Shown: positions 62,561 to 64,000 of the stretch, piece after piece
Numbering within the stretch: the first letter of the stretch is position 1
Layout of the letters: each line of letters opens with the position of its first letter
Source: Carettochelys insculpta
Lineage: Eukaryota; Chordata; Testudines; Carettochelyidae
Length of the DNA stretch: 64,000 bases
Assembly (NCBI RefSeq): GCF_033958435.1
Contig: NC_134138.1
Location: forward strand, 269,367,798 to 269,431,797
Direction: 5' to 3'
Notes under the pieces: generated by a model
Database searches by the model: none
What the model saw: the letters and a program-made list of their open reading frames with translations, nothing else
Told to the model about the DNA's origin: nothing
Position numbers and translations under genes: made by a program

Positions 62561-62897
62561 GGGTATGTTTACTGGCACCATAGCTGTCGCTGGCGCAAGT
62601 CCATTGATTCAGGCTTAAGGGGCTTGGGCTGGGAAGCTTTAATACGACAGCACAGACTTTCAGGCTCAGGCTGGAGTCCAAACTCTGAGCTCCCAGGAAG
62701 GGGAAGGTCTCAGTACCTTAGCACCAGCCTGTCATGCCTGCAAAGTGTTAAACCCAGGGTGGGGGGTAACTGTGGGGGGCAGCCAGGCAAGCCAATGGGA
62801 GAAAAGAGGGAGCAGTGGCCTGAGGAGGGAAAAGGTCTGTTTCTTTGGTCTGGGCTGGAGCTGAGACCCCCCTGACAAGATATTTAAACCTTAAGCA
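62561..62897. other. Intergenic stretch, nothing recognised
   Basis: No repeat ends or coding motif. Confidence 0.35.
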
Positions 62898-63232
62898 GAA
62901 TAAGAACATAAGAATGGCAATTACTGGGTCAGACCAAAGGTCCATCTAGCCCAGCGTCCTGTCTGCCAACAGTGGCCAGTGCCAGGTGCCCCAGAGGGGA
63001 TGGACCAAAGACAATGAGCAAGCAACTTCTCTCCAGTCATCCATCTCCAGCCTCTGACAGAGGTGAGACACACCATTCCTACCCCCGGCTAATAGCCTCG
63101 TATGGACCTAACCTCCATGAATGTATCCAGCTCTTCTTTGAGCTCTTACAGTCCTAGCCTTTACTGCCTCCTCTGGCAAGGAGTTCCACAGGTTGACTGT
63201 GCACTATGTGAAAAAGAACTCTCTCTTGTTAG
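62898..63232 (-). mobile_element. CR1-type 3' fragment, longer copy
   Basis: Starts aagaacataagaatggcaat, then tactgggtcagaccaaaggt and ccatctagcccagcg. It continues into gttccacaggttgactgtgc. No frame. Confidence 0.65.
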
Positions 63233-64000
63233 AATAAATCCAGTAAATATTCTGGCCATCAAATAGTCAGTGCACAGATATGTAAGTAGAAAGGAAATGT
63301 TTAGACATATGCAATCAGGTTATTTTTATTTTGGATTTGGTGTGGGACTTCTCAGATTATGATGCCCTGTACTCTGCAACTTCTGAACTGAAAACCTGGG
63401 AAGCAATTCTCTGTGCTCCAACTGGAATGTTTTGAATTGTTATATTATATCCAGCAAGCAAGTATGCTTATTTATTTTCTTTGTATTTTTCCATCTTTTA
63501 AGAATAAATTAATTTGAGGCAATGATTTGATTTCTGGGTCCTAGAGGAGTATCTCTCTGTGTGAATGCCTGTCTAAAGCAAGGTCAGCTATCAGATTACA
63601 GCTTGGAAACAATGGGCTATCTCCCAAGAAAAGGGTAAACCTCTGGGTTACCCCACAGGGAGATATTCAAGTTTGTCTTCCTGGATTTTAAGGGGGGCTT
63701 TTTCACTTGATGGTTATGGTGATTACCCGCCAGGGGCAGGGAATCTGTGACTTTGGGGAGCATTTTTAAGCAGAGACTGAAGAGGCAAGGTATTTTTAAG
63801 GTTTTTGTGGGCCCCCACTTCCTGCACTCAGAGTGGGGAGACAGTCCAAAACCAAATTCTATACTGCAATTTTTATGCTGCAAACACGTCAGCTGACCAG
63901 TGCCCTAAGACTCACTGCTGTGCAGTTTATTGCAAAGAAGACATACCTTGGCACTCTCAGTAAGGAAGTTTGAATGTAAAAGTGTCTAACGTTTAGTCAT
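63233..64000. other. Window end, nothing recognised
   Basis: AT-rich non-coding DNA. No exon, promoter or repeat is recognised. Confidence 0.4.

Overview
This is a vertebrate nuclear DNA window, most likely from a turtle and at least from a sauropsid. It has intron-split genes with GT-AG junctions, and CR1 LINEs are the dominant repeat. It also carries a near full-length DIRS-type tyrosine-recombinase retrotransposon, Penelope-like elements, hAT-like and other MITEs, MIR/CORE-SINEs and solo LTRs. The species call is inference from this repeat mix. No operon or bacterial feature is present.

Layout. (1) Bases 1-1160 are the C-terminal coding end of XIRP1 (Xin actin-binding repeat protein 1, + strand), followed by its 3' UTR. 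(2) Between 8915 and 14124 (+ strand) are two exons. Joined across a GT-AG intron, they rebuild a complete LIM domain followed by a long disordered tail, the architecture known from the LIM-containing isoforms of the paralogue XIRP2. The tail frame has an in-frame TAG at 13555-13557 but stays open for another 188 codons. (3) From 57811 down to 22831 (- strand) is an SLC22 organic-ion transporter, most like SLC22A13 (OAT10). I resolved nine coding exons (372, 104, 155, 169, 121, 95, 215, 109 and 210 bp), all in phase, giving about 517 residues. Any separate last exon was not found.

The SLC22A13 introns hold most of the mobile DNA. Intron 5 (31548-44756) contains a CR1 (about 34080-43388) split by a 6.1-kb DIRS element (36721-42830) that still shows gag, RT/RNase H and tyrosine recombinase frames and inverted termini. 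The DIRS RT/RH frame has a nonsense codon. Intron 2/3 and flanking DNA hold Penelope-like elements with fold-back ends and clear target duplications, and a solo LTR with a 5-bp duplication. The two - strand CR1 copies at 25-27.7 kb and 61-62.4 kb are 5' truncated.

The 3' end of XIRP1 and the 5' end of the SLC22A13-like gene face away from the window edges, so the two genes are convergent (tail to tail). Their neighbourhood fits the XIRP1/SLC22A13 region on human 3p22, by recalled knowledge. The remaining DNA is intergenic or intronic and contains no further gene I can support.
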